Assembly (NCBI GenBank): GCA_934270345.1
Contig: CAKQPT010000016.1
Location: forward strand, 1-57,103
DNA: 57,103 nucleotides
Direction of reading: 5' to 3'
Source: an uncultured Oribacterium sp.
Lineage (GTDB): Bacteria > Bacillota > Clostridia > Lachnospirales > Lachnospiraceae
The position numbers and the translations under genes are program-made. The notes beneath the pieces were generated by a model, which was not told the origin of the DNA, did not search any database, and saw only the letters and a list, made by a program, of their open reading frames with translations. Below are positions 15,866 to 25,796 of this stretch, piece after piece (positions within the stretch are counted from its first letter, which is position 1; each line of letters starts with the position of its first letter).

Positions 15866-18800
15866 TCATAAAAATGATGCGATCGTTTTCATCATTTTCT
15901 CAACATCGATCGGTTTCGTCAAGTACCCATTCATACCAGCTTCGATCGCCAGCGTCCGATCCTCCTCGAAGGCATTCGCCGTCATCGCGAGAATCGGAAT
16001 CTCACGGCAGTACGTGCTGTCCATCGCGCGGATCTGCCGGGTCGCTTCATAACCGTTCATGACCGGCATCTGGATGTCCATCAGGATGAGATCATACTGT
16101 CCCGGTTCGGCGCCTGCCATCTTCTCAACCGCGATGGCACCGTCCTCCGCAACCTCAACGAGGAAGCCGGCCTCCTTCAGGATTTCGGTCGCGATCTCCT
16201 GGTTCAGCTCGTTGTCCTCAACGAGGAGTATCTTCTTTCCACGGAGATCCGCACCTGTCTCCTGCGCTGTGATCAGCTCTTCGATGGAGCCACGCGTCGA
16301 CGATGCCGGTGCCTGTTCGGAACCAGCTGTACCCATCGTCGGTTCAGAAGCAGCGGCATCCGAAGCGGATGTCCTCTCGGCCGGTGCACAGCAGTAGAAG
16401 GAGAGACAGACATCAAAGGTACTGCCCTGTCCTTCGGTGCTGGAGAGCTCGATCGTACCGCCCATCATCTCGACCATCCTCTTCGTGATGGCAAGACCAA
16501 GTCCGGTGCCCTGGATGCCACTGACCGTCGCGGTCTCCTCTCGTGAGAAGCTCTCGAAGAGGTGCTGCCGGAAGTTCTCGCTGATGCCGATGCCGGTATC
16601 CCGCACGATGAAGTGATAGCAGGCACCGCCCTCCGGGCCACCCTTTTCCTGACGCAGGAGGAAACGGATGCTGCCGTTCATGCGGTTATACTTCACCGCG
16701 TTGCTGAGCAGATTGAGAAGGATCTGCGTGAGACGCAACTGATCCGCCAGCACGTTCTCGTCCTGCACATCCTGAAGGTCCATCTGGAAGTCGATCTGTT
16801 TCTCCTCTAGTGACGGACGGATCATCGTACTGAGATCCTCCATGAGGCTCGGCAGATGGAGCGGTTTCTCCTGCAGTGTCACCTTGCCGCTCTCGATGCG
16901 GCTCATATCGAGCACATCGTTGATGAGGGAGAGCAGATGCTCACTCGACATCCCGATCTTCCCGAGATAATCCCGTACCTTCTCCGGATGCTCCAGCTGC
17001 GCGGATGCAAGCTCGGTGAAGCCGATGATGGCATTCATCGGGGTACGGATATCGTGCGACATATTATTGAGGAAGGTGGTCTTCGCCGCATTGGCACTCT
17101 CCGCCTGCGTGAGCGCGTGTTTCAGTTCCTGCTCGCTCTCCTGCAGCTTCGCGTTCAGCCGCTCCGCACGGGCCGCGGCGAGGCGCGCATTCCGAAGAAA
17201 GCCAAGGATCACCGCAAGGATCAGGAGGAAGAGGGCCAGACAGGAGATCGTCACCGGCAGGAGATTATCCTTTACGAAATCGAGGAGCGTAACCTTTTTC
17301 GTCGCATCCTCATACATCGAAACGGCGCCGGTCAGCTTCGTGCTCTGCATGGTCTTCAGGGTCTTGTTGAGGATCGAGTTCAGCAGACGGTTGCCACGGT
17401 CTACCGCGAAAGAGACCTCCCCCGCCTGGGTGAGGTAGACACTATGGAGCTCCTTATCATTGACATACTGCATAGCCTGCGCGGCGCGGATGAGCATACC
17501 GTCGGCATCGCCACGCTCGACCGCCTGCTCCGCATCCTCGTAGCTGTCATATTTTGCGATCGTCCAGAACGGATAATTGTTTGAAATATACCACTTGGCC
17601 TGCGCATCGTTCTTCACGATGGCGATGGTATTCGACATACTTTCGTTAAAAGCATCCTGCGCAGTCACGACGGCGAGCGGGATAGACAGCACCGTGTTCG
17701 ACAGTGACACGCCGCTCCGCTCCGCGTAGTACGGATTCTGGCTGACATGAAAGACCATATCGATCTTCCCGTTCTGCACCGCCGAAAGCGCCGCCTGCAG
17801 CGTATCGAAGCCGACGATCTCGAAGTGGATCGTCTCATCGAGACAGTCCGTCGCGTACGTGATGTAGTCATTGAGCACGCCCGTCACCTGCCCGGTCTTC
17901 GGATCCTCCACGCTGAAGCCGGGATCGTTTCGCTGGTAGCCGATGCGGATGCTGCCATGCTGCGCGAGCCAGTCCTTCTCTTCCATAGTCAGTGGCGAAA
18001 GCACCTGCGTCGCGATGTAACGCTTGTAGAGCTCGTTCGCGTAGAAAGGCTTATCCTTCTCCATCGCCTGCATCGCCGCGTCCAGCTTCTCCTTCAGATC
18101 CGGGCGTTGCTTCGAGATGCCGAAGTAAATATCCGAGCTGCCCGTGTCTATGATGGCCGTCAGCCCCGCATCCGCCCAGATGGAGGTCTCCGTCGACACC
18201 ACACCGTCCAGTTTATGCTCTGCAAACAGCGTCTTCGCTTCGTCAATGCTGTCGACCGGCACGTGGATGGTATGAATGTTTTTTTCCTTTTCCCACGCAC
18301 AGTACTGCGTGTACTGCACGGTCTTTTCCATCACTGCGATGCGTTTTCCATTGAGACTTGAAAGCTGCGTCGGAGAAATCCCGGAATGCTCCATATCTAC
18401 GTACAGATAGTAGCGCTCCTCACCCATCGGCCGCTCAGAGAAAAGCATATGCTCCGCCCGCTCGTCGCTGTAGGAAAGGCCGCTCATGATATCGATCTGA
18501 CCGTTCTCCAGCTTCTCAAACAGCGCCGTCCAGTCATCCTTCACATAGATGTAATCCCAGCCCGTGTAGGACGCCACCGCCTGCTCGTACTCATAGCCAT
18601 AGCCACTGCGACCACCATCCGGGTTCGTGATGTGGTAGGAATCCTCGTACCAGGCCGCTTGGACGTTTACATACATGTCAGAAGCGCTCGACGACGCCTC
18701 GGTAGCCGTATCCGCGAACGCCGTCAGTGTAAACAGCAGTGCAAAAAAGAAAAAGTATGCGACAGATCTTCTCATATAGAAGAAATCCCTGCCGGCATAC

Positions 18801-18883
18801 TTTCTGAAAAACGTATCCAGATACGAAAAGAGCCCATTCTCTCTGTGTCCGGGCTGATATCGATACTGCTGCGCTCTGTTCAT
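15866..18883 (-). CDS. Hybrid sensor histidine kinase with two solute-binding domains
   Basis: Membrane-bound signalling protein. In order: an N-terminal membrane segment (about residues 40-58), two periplasmic amino-acid-binding-type domains (SBP_bac_3; about 65-275 and 300-540), a membrane helix (about 545-570), a coiled coil, HisKA (NNMSHDIRTPMNAIIGF, phospho-His), HATPase (NLLSNAVKYN, DTGIGI, GTGLGLAI), a Ser/Ala-rich linker, and a receiver domain (ILLVEDN, phospho-Asp in LILMDIQMP, Lys in YLTKPI). I place the start at ATG 18883 because AGGGGGAG lies just upstream; the ATG 11 codons earlier has no RBS. A phosphotransfer partner or output regulator is not in the window. Ligand is probably an amino acid or similar small molecule. 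Confidence 0.93.
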   Translation of the reverse strand: MNRAQQYRYQPGHRENGLFSYLDTFFRKYAGRDFFYMRRSVAYFFFFALLFTLTAFADTATEASSSASDMYVNVQAAWYEDSYHITNPDGGRSGYGYEYEQAVASYTGWDYIYVKDDWTALFEKLENGQIDIMSGLSYSDERAEHMLFSERPMGEERYYLYVDMEHSGISPTQLSSLNGKRIAVMEKTVQYTQYCAWEKEKNIHTIHVPVDSIDEAKTLFAEHKLDGVVSTETSIWADAGLTAIIDTGSSDIYFGISKQRPDLKEKLDAAMQAMEKDKPFYANELYKRYIATQVLSPLTMEEKDWLAQHGSIRIGYQRNDPGFSVEDPKTGQVTGVLNDYITYATDCLDETIHFEIVGFDTLQAALSAVQNGKIDMVFHVSQNPYYAERSGVSLSNTVLSIPLAVVTAQDAFNESMSNTIAIVKNDAQAKWYISNNYPFWTIAKYDSYEDAEQAVERGDADGMLIRAAQAMQYVNDKELHSVYLTQAGEVSFAVDRGNRLLNSILNKTLKTMQSTKLTGAVSMYEDATKKVTLLDFVKDNLLPVTISCLALFLLILAVILGFLRNARLAAARAERLNAKLQESEQELKHALTQAESANAAKTTFLNNMSHDIRTPMNAIIGFTELASAQLEHPEKVRDYLGKIGMSSEHLLSLINDVLDMSRIESGKVTLQEKPLHLPSLMEDLSTMIRPSLEEKQIDFQMDLQDVQDENVLADQLRLTQILLNLLSNAVKYNRMNGSIRFLLRQEKGGPEGGACYHFIVRDTGIGISENFRQHLFESFSREETATVSGIQGTGLGLAITKRMVEMMGGTIELSSTEGQGSTFDVCLSFYCCAPAERTSASDAAASEPTMGTAGSEQAPASSTRGSIEELITAQETGADLRGKKILLVEDNELNQEIATEILKEAGFLVEVAEDGAIAVEKMAGAEPGQYDLILMDIQMPVMNGYEATRQIRAMDSTYCREIPILAMTANAFEEDRTLAIEAGMNGYLTKPIDVEKMMKTIASFL

Positions 18884-18978
18884 AGCTCCCCCTGTTAACT
18901 GTTTCGATATTTCCATTTACCATTCAACACACTATAACATACAAAATTGTTTTCGTGGAATTCTTTTTCGGAACATAA

Positions 18979-19066
18979 CGGAGTACCGGCAGCAAAAGCC
19001 ATACGTAGAGACCGTGTGAAATCAAGCCAGGTCTCAAAGTACTGTGCTTCTGCTGCCGGCACTCCG
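18979..19066 (-). repeat. Shortened copy D of the nested hairpin element
   Basis: CGGAGTACCGGCAGC pairs with GCTGCCGGCACTCCG. Read on the minus strand, the stem contains GCACAGTACT opposite ACGTATGGC, the same facing pair as in copies A-C, and then GAGACC/GGTCTC. The sequence GGCTTGATTTCACACGG is nearly that of copy A. The large central domain is missing. It lies 19 bases downstream of the 19085 gene and could serve as its transcript 3' end. Confidence 0.65.
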
Positions 19067-19084
19067 GAATTCTAAATGATAGAA

Positions 19085-19687
19085 TTACAGTCCGAACTTC
19101 TGCTTCGCGAGCGTCGCGATCATATCCGAGGCCTCATCCACATCGAAGACGGAGCTGTCGAGGATGATGTTCCGGTAAGTGTACGCATTTTCGATATTCT
19201 CGCAGTAGCGCGTCCGATAGCGCTCGCGCGCGAGATCGACATCGTGGATCATCTTCATCGCGGTGCTGTCGCTCATACCGAGAATCTCCGTGCAGTTATG
19301 GAAACGCACGTCGTACGGTGCCTGCACATAGAAGGACAGCCGCCGCTGCTTATCCCGCAGCACATACTCCGCGAGCCGCCCGACGATGATGCAGTCCTGC
19401 TTCTCCACCGCATCCCGGATGATGTTGCTCTGCACCTCGAAAATCTCATCCTCGAGCGAGGTCTTTCCGAAGCCCAGCGGGAACTTCTGGTAGTACAGAC
19501 GGTTGCCCCGGCTCATCTCCTCCCGGTTGCCGATCTCCGATACCGGAAGCCCCATCCGCCGGGCGGTTTCCTCCACGATATCACGGTCCATGAAGTAAAT
19601 GCCAAGCTTCTCCGCCGTCTTCCGCGCAATCGCGCGCCCCTTCGACGCAAACTGTCGCGAGATGGTGATGACATAATGCTGACTCAT
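19085..19687 (-). CDS. Cytidylate kinase-like family protein
   Basis: The 200-residue protein belongs to the cytidylate kinase-like P-loop family common in Lachnospiraceae. The opening ITISRQFASKGRAIARKTAEKLG is the degenerate P-loop of that family, followed by YFMDRDIVEETARRMG and DCIIVGRLAEYVL (Walker B-like region). True nucleotide substrate is unknown; it is not the Cmk of pyrimidine metabolism. GGAGG is near the ATG. It follows the ABC permease gene with a 160-base spacer that contains no recognised signal. Confidence 0.82.
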   Translation of the reverse strand: MSQHYVITISRQFASKGRAIARKTAEKLGIYFMDRDIVEETARRMGLPVSEIGNREEMSRGNRLYYQKFPLGFGKTSLEDEIFEVQSNIIRDAVEKQDCIIVGRLAEYVLRDKQRRLSFYVQAPYDVRFHNCTEILGMSDSTAMKMIHDVDLARERYRTRYCENIENAYTYRNIILDSSVFDVDEASDMIATLAKQKFGL

Positions 19688-19847
19688 AGTTTCTGCCTCC
19701 TTCTGAATAATTCAGGTCAATGCATCCGAATGTAGACATTGGCCTCTCCGTCAAACGACGAAAACGGCACTGTCCCGCGATGGCGATACCGACACCACGG
19801 AACGAAGCGCCGCTTCTTCAATGTAACTTTCTTCAATGTTAGCTGAC

Positions 19848-20597
19848 TCAGCGCGCCCGGAGCTCCTTCTTCGCGGTGCGGCGCACGATGATCGACAGCG
19901 TGAAATCGATGATGAAGTAGATCGCGAAGGCGAAGCCGAAGAGCACGAAGACATCCGAGACATTGATCTGGCCCGTGCCGTTGTAGCGGTTCGCGTTGGC
20001 GAGTACCTGCTTCGTCCGCGCCATCAGCTCGATGATCGCGATGTTTGCGAGGTAGGAGGAGTCCTTGATGGTCGAGATGACCTGGCTGAGGAGCGTCGGC
20101 ACGATCTTATGGTAGACCTGCGGCAGGATGATGTAGATCATGGTCTGCACGCTCGAGAAGCCCTGGGATTTCGCCGCCTCGAACTGACCCGCCGGGATCG
20201 CATTGAGGCCGCCACGCACGATTTCGGCGATGACGGAGGACTCGAAGAGGATCAGGGCGAAGGCGCCCTTGAACAGAAGGCCGGCCTCGACGCTGGAGAG
20301 TCCCAGCATTTTCTGCTTGAGGAAGCCCGGGATCGGCAGGAACACGAGGCAGATGAAGATCCAGAGCAGGAGCGGGGTGTTTCGGAACACCTCGATGTAG
20401 ATGGTCGCCAAGATGCCGAGGATGCGGTTATCCTTCTTCGTGCAGTAGTTCCGCGCGATGGCGAGCAGGTAGCCGAACACGACGCCGATCAGCACCGCGA
20501 CGGCAGAGATCACGACGGTAAAGGCAACACCGCGTAAGAGGAACGGCAGGACGCCCTTCATCGAAAAGATACTGAAGCTTGCTTCCAGGTTTTTCAT
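19848..20597 (-). CDS. Polar amino acid ABC transporter permease (second)
   Basis: Inner-membrane permease subunit of a polar amino acid importer (HisMQ/GlnP type), with about five membrane helices. The EAA loop motif that docks with the ATPase is visible as NAIPAGQFEAAKSQGFSSVQTMIYIILPQ. Its ATG overlaps the stop of the preceding permease gene by four bases (ATGA), indicating translational coupling and a heterodimeric permease. It is the last gene of the transporter set 22503-23234, 21506-22456, 20594-21307, 19848-20597. The substrate is not determined by sequence alone. Confidence 0.93.
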   Translation of the reverse strand: MKNLEASFSIFSMKGVLPFLLRGVAFTVVISAVAVLIGVVFGYLLAIARNYCTKKDNRILGILATIYIEVFRNTPLLLWIFICLVFLPIPGFLKQKMLGLSSVEAGLLFKGAFALILFESSVIAEIVRGGLNAIPAGQFEAAKSQGFSSVQTMIYIILPQVYHKIVPTLLSQVISTIKDSSYLANIAIIELMARTKQVLANANRYNGTGQINVSDVFVLFGFAFAIYFIIDFTLSIIVRRTAKKELRAR

Positions 20598-21307
20598 ACG
20601 TTTCCTCCCAGCTTGCGGACAGTGGCAGCTTCACGTGCCTTGAGGCGGAGCTCCCAGCTGCTGGCGAGATGCGAGAGCGGGAAGCAGACGATAAAGAACA
20701 GCGCACCACAGAGGATGTAGGCCGGTCCATAGGCACCACCGGTCTTCTCACCGGTGACGAAGCTGTAGGTGATGGAGATGAGATCACTTCCGCCGACAAT
20801 ATAGAGGCAGGAGGTGTTCTTGATGAGGTTGACGATCTGGTTCACCATCGGCGGCAGGATGATCTTGACGGTCTGCGGCAGGATGATGTAGTACATCTCC
20901 TCGAAATAAGTGAAGCCCTGCGACTTCGCGGCCTCAAACTGACCGAACGGCACCGCTTCGATGCCGGCACGGAACACCTCTGCCATGTAGGCACCGGTGT
21001 ACACGCCGAGGGAGATGATACCGGTCGGGATCACGCCGATGGAGTGCTTCGAGAACGCCAGTGCGTAGTAGAGGAAGCAGAGTTGCAGGAGAATCGGCGT
21101 GTTCTGTATGAACTCGACGTATACTCGCGAGATCAGCTTGAGCGTCTTGCGTCCGCTGGTGGCCATCAGGCCGAACAGCATGCCGAGCAGCAGCGCCAGC
21201 AGGATACCGAACAGCGCGGTCACCACCGTGTTGCCGAGCCCCAGCAGAAATCCATGTCGGAAATTCCATATTTTATTCCAGGCATATGCAGAAAACAAAC
21301 CGCCCAT
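20594..21307 (-). CDS. Polar amino acid ABC transporter permease (first)
   Basis: A 237-residue HisMQ/GlnP-family permease with the docking loop EAVPFGQFEAAKSQGFTYFEEMYYIILPQ and several membrane helices. The start ATG follows AGAGAGG. It lies about 200 bases after the binding-protein gene, with a strong hairpin (21329-21353) between them, an arrangement that usually lowers permease levels relative to the binding protein. It overlaps the next permease gene by four bases. Confidence 0.93.
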   Translation of the reverse strand: MGGLFSAYAWNKIWNFRHGFLLGLGNTVVTALFGILLALLLGMLFGLMATSGRKTLKLISRVYVEFIQNTPILLQLCFLYYALAFSKHSIGVIPTGIISLGVYTGAYMAEVFRAGIEAVPFGQFEAAKSQGFTYFEEMYYIILPQTVKIILPPMVNQIVNLIKNTSCLYIVGGSDLISITYSFVTGEKTGGAYGPAYILCGALFFIVCFPLSHLASSWELRLKAREAATVRKLGGNV

Positions 21308-21320
21308 CGTACACCTCTCT

Positions 21321-21353
21321 AAAAGAATCCGGGGCAGATAGGAGCTGCCCCGG
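21321..21353 (-). terminator. Intra-operon hairpin after the binding-protein gene
   Basis: CCGGGGCAG/CTGCCCCGG, a perfect 9-bp stem with a 7-base loop, is followed on the minus strand by ATTCTTTT. The run of T is imperfect, so it is probably a leaky terminator or a 3' stabilising hairpin between the binding-protein gene and the permeases. Confidence 0.6.
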
Positions 21354-21505
21354 GGTTCACATCAGCTTAACTTACATTTATTTCGGATCGAATCCGGTCA
21401 GATCTGAGTCCATCCGATTGAATCGAATCCGATTTACTCGAACATTTCGAGCCTTCATGACTTCGCATGTAGCGCACTGCTCATGGTCGGTCCGAAAGCG
21501 CCTCA

Positions 21506-22456
21506 TCAGGCCAGGTTGTTCTCTGCCTTCAGAGAATCCACGGTACCGTCGGAAAGGAACTTCTGGACCTCATCCTCGCAGTAGGTGGAGAAATCAGAGC
21601 CCTTGGTGGTCGCGATACCATACTCCTGTGGTGCGAACTCCTCCTTGATGTAATCACGATCATCGGTGTGATAGATCGCAAGGATGGACTTATCTACACA
21701 GAAAGCATCGACCTCACCAGCCGAAAGTGCAGTGGAGATGGTTGGATAATCATCGTACTGCTTGAAGCTTACGCCATCGGTCCAGGTCGCCGGGTCAAAT
21801 GTCTCCGGATCGAATCCGTCACCGGTCAGTACCTTGTTATCGACCATTGCGGTCACGAGTGACTTCGCAGAGGTGGAGCCGGAGGAAACGCCGACAACCT
21901 TATCCTTCAGGCCTGCGAGATCTGTGATACCGGAATCCTTCTGTACGAGTACGCCGACGTGATCGGTATAGTACGGTGTGGTGAAATCCCAGCTCTTCTT
22001 ACGCTCATCCGTGATGGTGAAGGTGGCGAGTACGCAGTCGATATCACCGGAGTCGAGAAGCTCGGTTCTGGTCGCTGCGGTTACGGTCGTGAACTCTACG
22101 TCCACGCCGAGGTCCTTTGCGATATCCTGTGCGAGGGAGATCTCCATACCGGAATACTCACCGGTCAGCGGATCCTTATAGCCGAAGCCCTGCACGGCAT
22201 CCTTTACACCGACGCGAAGGACGCCACGATCGATGATCGCCTGTGTATCAGCACCGATTTCCGAAGAAGCATCGCCACCCTCGGATGCTGCGGCTGTCGT
22301 CACTGCAGCAGCTGCGGTCGTATCAGCGGCAGCTGCTGCAGTGGTCGTTGCGGCTGCAGTGGTCGTCGCTGGTGTGCTGGATGAACCACAGGCAGCCAGG
22401 CCCATCATCATCGCTGCTGCCATCGCCATACTGGTGAATCTCATCATCTTTCTCAT
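21506..22456 (-). CDS. Amino acid ABC transporter substrate-binding lipoprotein
   Basis: Extracytoplasmic binding protein of the SBP_bac_3 type. The signal sequence ends in the lipobox LAAC (MAAAMMMGLAACGSS), so the mature protein is lipid-anchored at Cys23. An Ala/Thr-rich linker of about 40 residues follows, then the binding domain (GVLRVGVKDAVQGFGYKDP, VEFTTVTAATRTELLDSGDIDCVLATFTIT). The linker is unusually long and low complexity. GAGGAGGAG precedes the ATG. Polar amino acids are the likely ligands, judged from family only. Confidence 0.94.
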   Translation of the reverse strand: MRKMMRFTSMAMAAAMMMGLAACGSSSTPATTTAAATTTAAAAADTTAAAAVTTAAASEGGDASSEIGADTQAIIDRGVLRVGVKDAVQGFGYKDPLTGEYSGMEISLAQDIAKDLGVDVEFTTVTAATRTELLDSGDIDCVLATFTITDERKKSWDFTTPYYTDHVGVLVQKDSGITDLAGLKDKVVGVSSGSTSAKSLVTAMVDNKVLTGDGFDPETFDPATWTDGVSFKQYDDYPTISTALSAGEVDAFCVDKSILAIYHTDDRDYIKEEFAPQEYGIATTKGSDFSTYCEDEVQKFLSDGTVDSLKAENNLA

Positions 22457-22502
22457 AATTTTCTCCTCCTCATGATTATATATGTTGATCGGATGATCTT
22501 CG

Positions 22503-23234
22503 TTATCGGATGATCTTTCCGAGGAACTCCTTGACTCTCGGGCTGTCCGGAGCGGTAAAGAAATGCTCCGGTGTGCCGGCCTCGATGATCCGTCCGTCTT
22601 CCATAAAGACGATCCGGTCCGCTACCTGTCGAGCGAAGCCCATCTCATGGGTAACGACCACCATCGTGATGTTCTCTTCCTTCGCAAGCTTCACCATGAC
22701 ATCGAGTACGTCCTGAATCGTTTCCGGATCCAGCGCACTGGTCGGCTCATCGAACAGGATGATCGGGGTCTTGCAGCAGAGCGCCCGCGCGATCGCGATT
22801 CGCTGCTGCTGTCCACCGGACAGGGCCGTCGGATAAACACCGGCCTTATCCCGGAGTCCGACGACATCGAGATAGTGATACGCGGTTTCCTCGGCCTCCG
22901 CCTGCGAAACACCATGGAGCTTCGTCGGGGCCAGGGTCAGGTTCCGAAGTACGGTGAGATGCGGGTAGAGATTAAACTGCTGGAACACCATCGAGATCTT
23001 CTCCCGTACGATCTTCCGCTGATTCTTCTCGGTCATCTCCTCCCCGTCGATCAGGATGCGACCGCTGGTCGGTGTTTCCAGGAAGTTCATACAGCGGACG
23101 GTGGTGGACTTACCGGATCCGGATGGACCGATGATGACCAGTTTCTCTCCGTCCTTAACTTCGAGATTCACGTCCTTTAATACGTGAAGATCACCGAAAT
23201 TCTTATTGATATGTTCCAGCTTGATCGTTGCCAC
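22503..23234 (-). CDS. Amino acid ABC transporter ATP-binding protein
   Basis: ATPase of the GlnQ/ArtP type, 243 residues. Walker A (GPSGSGKSTTVRC), the signature LSGGQQQRIAIARAL, Walker B (IILFDEPTSALDPE) and the switch His (VVTHEMGFAR) are intact. I choose the GTG at 23234 because AGAGGAAAG lies six to seven bases upstream, and the protein then begins MATIKLEHINKNFGD as family members do; the longer frame from 23276 has no RBS and would overlap the leader terminator. It is the first gene of the transporter operon, behind a structured leader. Confidence 0.94.
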   Translation of the reverse strand: MATIKLEHINKNFGDLHVLKDVNLEVKDGEKLVIIGPSGSGKSTTVRCMNFLETPTSGRILIDGEEMTEKNQRKIVREKISMVFQQFNLYPHLTVLRNLTLAPTKLHGVSQAEAEETAYHYLDVVGLRDKAGVYPTALSGGQQQRIAIARALCCKTPIILFDEPTSALDPETIQDVLDVMVKLAKEENITMVVVTHEMGFARQVADRIVFMEDGRIIEAGTPEHFFTAPDSPRVKEFLGKIIR

Positions 23235-23255
23235 TGTACTTTCCTCTTTCCCTAA

Positions 23256-23297
23256 AGAAAAACAAAAAGGCGCCATAGATTTCTCTATGACGCCTTT
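23256..23297 (-). terminator. Leader terminator (attenuator) before the ABC transporter operon
   Basis: On the minus strand AAAGGCGTCATAGA pairs with TCTATGGCGCCTTT (one mismatch) around a four-base loop, followed by TTTGTTTTT. It lies between the promoter region and the first gene, only about 20 bases before its start codon, so transcription must read through it for the operon to be expressed. Confidence 0.85.
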
Positions 23298-23300
23298 GTC

Positions 23301-23406
23301 AAATCAGATGATTCATATGTCCTGTCAGTACTTCGGATCCTGTTTCGCCGGATTTCGGTCCGGCTGTGCATGTCCTTTAACTGATGGGCTTATTGTAGTC
23401 ATCTGA
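23301..23406 (-). promoter_or_regulatory. Aptamer-like structured leader of the ABC transporter operon
   Basis: The leader is closed by ATCAGATGA pairing with TCATCTGAT (its two ends, 9 bp). Inside are a perfect hairpin GCCGGA/TCCGGC and a CAGT/ACTG helix, with two AGGACAT motifs in unpaired parts. The terminator follows directly. This is the architecture of a transcriptional riboswitch, but I could not match it to glycine, lysine, glutamine, T-box or SAM consensus sequences. The ligand would presumably be an amino acid taken up by the transporter. A weak promoter (TTTCGG-16-TATAAA, about 23411-23438) is possible upstream. Confidence 0.5.
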
Positions 23407-23461
23407 TTTTATAATTTCAAGTGATAGTTCCGAAATTATATATTCTGTTTTTTTATATCTA

Positions 23462-24820
<1,359 letters not shown>

Positions 24821-24835
24821 TTATTGGTTGAGTTT

Positions 24836-24902
24836 AAAAAATCCGGATACCAAGACATAGTGCGCCCGTTCTTTCCTGAAGGCGCCCCCATTGGCTCCGA
24901 AT
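24836..24902 (-). promoter_or_regulatory. gdhA leader with terminator and anti-Shine-Dalgarno loop
   Basis: On the minus strand the leader folds as ATTCGGA/TCCGGAT, GCCAA/TTGGT and GCGCCTTC/GAAC..GGCGC, ending in TTTTTT, i.e. an intrinsic terminator inside the gdhA leader. Its apical part contains CCTTCAGGAA (24882-24873), which is exactly complementary to TTCCTGAAGG (24816-24807) overlapping the gdhA ribosome binding site AAGGAGG. The leader can thus form either the terminator hairpin or a 10-bp duplex with the RBS. Control by a ligand or protein is inferred, not shown. Confidence 0.65.
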
Positions 24903-24920
24903 CCATGTTTTATCGGGGTA

Positions 24921-24949
24921 ACTATAACATGCCATAATCTTTACGTAAA
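24921..24949 (-). promoter_or_regulatory. Sigma-A type promoter of gdhA
   Basis: On the minus strand TTTACG and TATAGT are separated by 17 bases. Transcription would start near 24914, just upstream of the leader hairpin, giving a leader of about 118 bases. Confidence 0.7.
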
Positions 24950-25068
24950 TAAAAAATTTCTGGCATGAATAAATATTATGGGTGGTTTGCGCAAGGCAGC
25001 GGTAGCGAAGCCGGCATTCAGCGCGGGCCAGACTACCGTCGAGACGGATGAGGCCGGTTCCAGCACGG

Positions 25069-25297
25069 ACGAGGCCGGAGGGGCGACAACCGAAGCACAG
25101 TACTCCGAGCTCGGAAGACTCTAAAATTCCACCCCCAAGAAGTACTAGGCCCTCTGCAATCGCTGAGTTTTCTTGATGAAAACTCAGCGTTGACAGAGGG
25201 GTCCAAGGAGAAATATCACCAAGTACTTCTAGGGGGTGGAATTTTGATTCTTCACGACCTCTCCGTATGGCTTCGGTTGCCGTCCCTCCGGCCTCGC
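25069..25297 (+). ncRNA. Candidate structured RNA / nested hairpin element, full copy B
   Basis: Same architecture as copy A. Outer helix CGAGGCCGGAGGG with CCCTCCGGCCTCG; facing loop strands CACAGTACTCC (25096-25106) and CTCCGTATGG (25261-25270); long helix AAAATTCCACCCCC with GGGGGTGGAATTTT; AGAAGTACT (25138-25146) with AGTACTTCT (25222-25230); apical hairpin identical to copy A; bulge TCCAAGGAGAAATATCACCA. Relative to copies A and C the 9-bp helix is different but fully paired. It lies in the long spacer between gdhA and the AraC-type gene. CGGATGAGGCCGG and CGGACGAGGCCGG repeat just outside its left end. Confidence 0.7.
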
Positions 25298-25358
25298 CCT
25301 GCCTGAACTGTACCTAATTAAAGGTTGCTTTCGCAAAAGATGGCGTTCCAGGATTCCT

Positions 25359-25695
25359 GCCATTAGGTTATTCTGGAGTTTGGTACAAACCGTCCATTTT
25401 TTGACTGCATGCCATTAGGTGCCTTTCGCAATTCATCGTTTTTGGAACATCGTGACATTAGATCATTTCACGAACAGGGAAATATTCGAACGAATGACAT
25501 TAAGTTCTAACTCCGAATGATGCTCTGATGACCATTTCACCCGGTTACACCTGATCGGAGATAAAGTCACTTCTCTTCTAAACGGCAGTTTTGCGTCAAA
25601 AACCGACGTTTCACCCAATCTGCACCGGCCGAGATCGGCTGCACTTAATGTCACCACCTCGCTCAAAGAGGGAATTGCGAAATACCCTAATGTCA
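25359..25695. repeat. Six TGMCATTARG motifs at about 42-bp spacing, in two inverted blocks
   Basis: Plus-strand copies start at 25359, 25410, 25453 and 25495 (steps 51, 43, 42). Minus-strand copies lie at 25644-25653 and 25686-25695 (step 42). A TTTCGCAATTC-like segment follows several of the motifs, so the unit is a degenerate repeat of about 42 bp rather than a bare decamer. The whole 24950-26047 spacer otherwise holds only copy B and the regulator promoter; I see no convincing gene in it. Function unknown; 42 bp is four helical turns, compatible with protein sites on one DNA face. Confidence 0.55.
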
Positions 25696-25796
25696 CTCGG
25701 ATGAGATGGTGCCATTTTGTGAAAGCTATCATTTTATCATTTTCGAAGCCCAAAACTCTCCGGGCAACCGAACATTCAAACTCCTCTTTTGCAAAT

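Noticed and set aside
23301..23406. Glycine, lysine or glutamine riboswitch before the ABC operon
   Set aside because: Short strings such as CCGAAG and CAGGAC recall the glycine class, but GGAGAG and the overall pairing are missing; kept as an unidentified leader.
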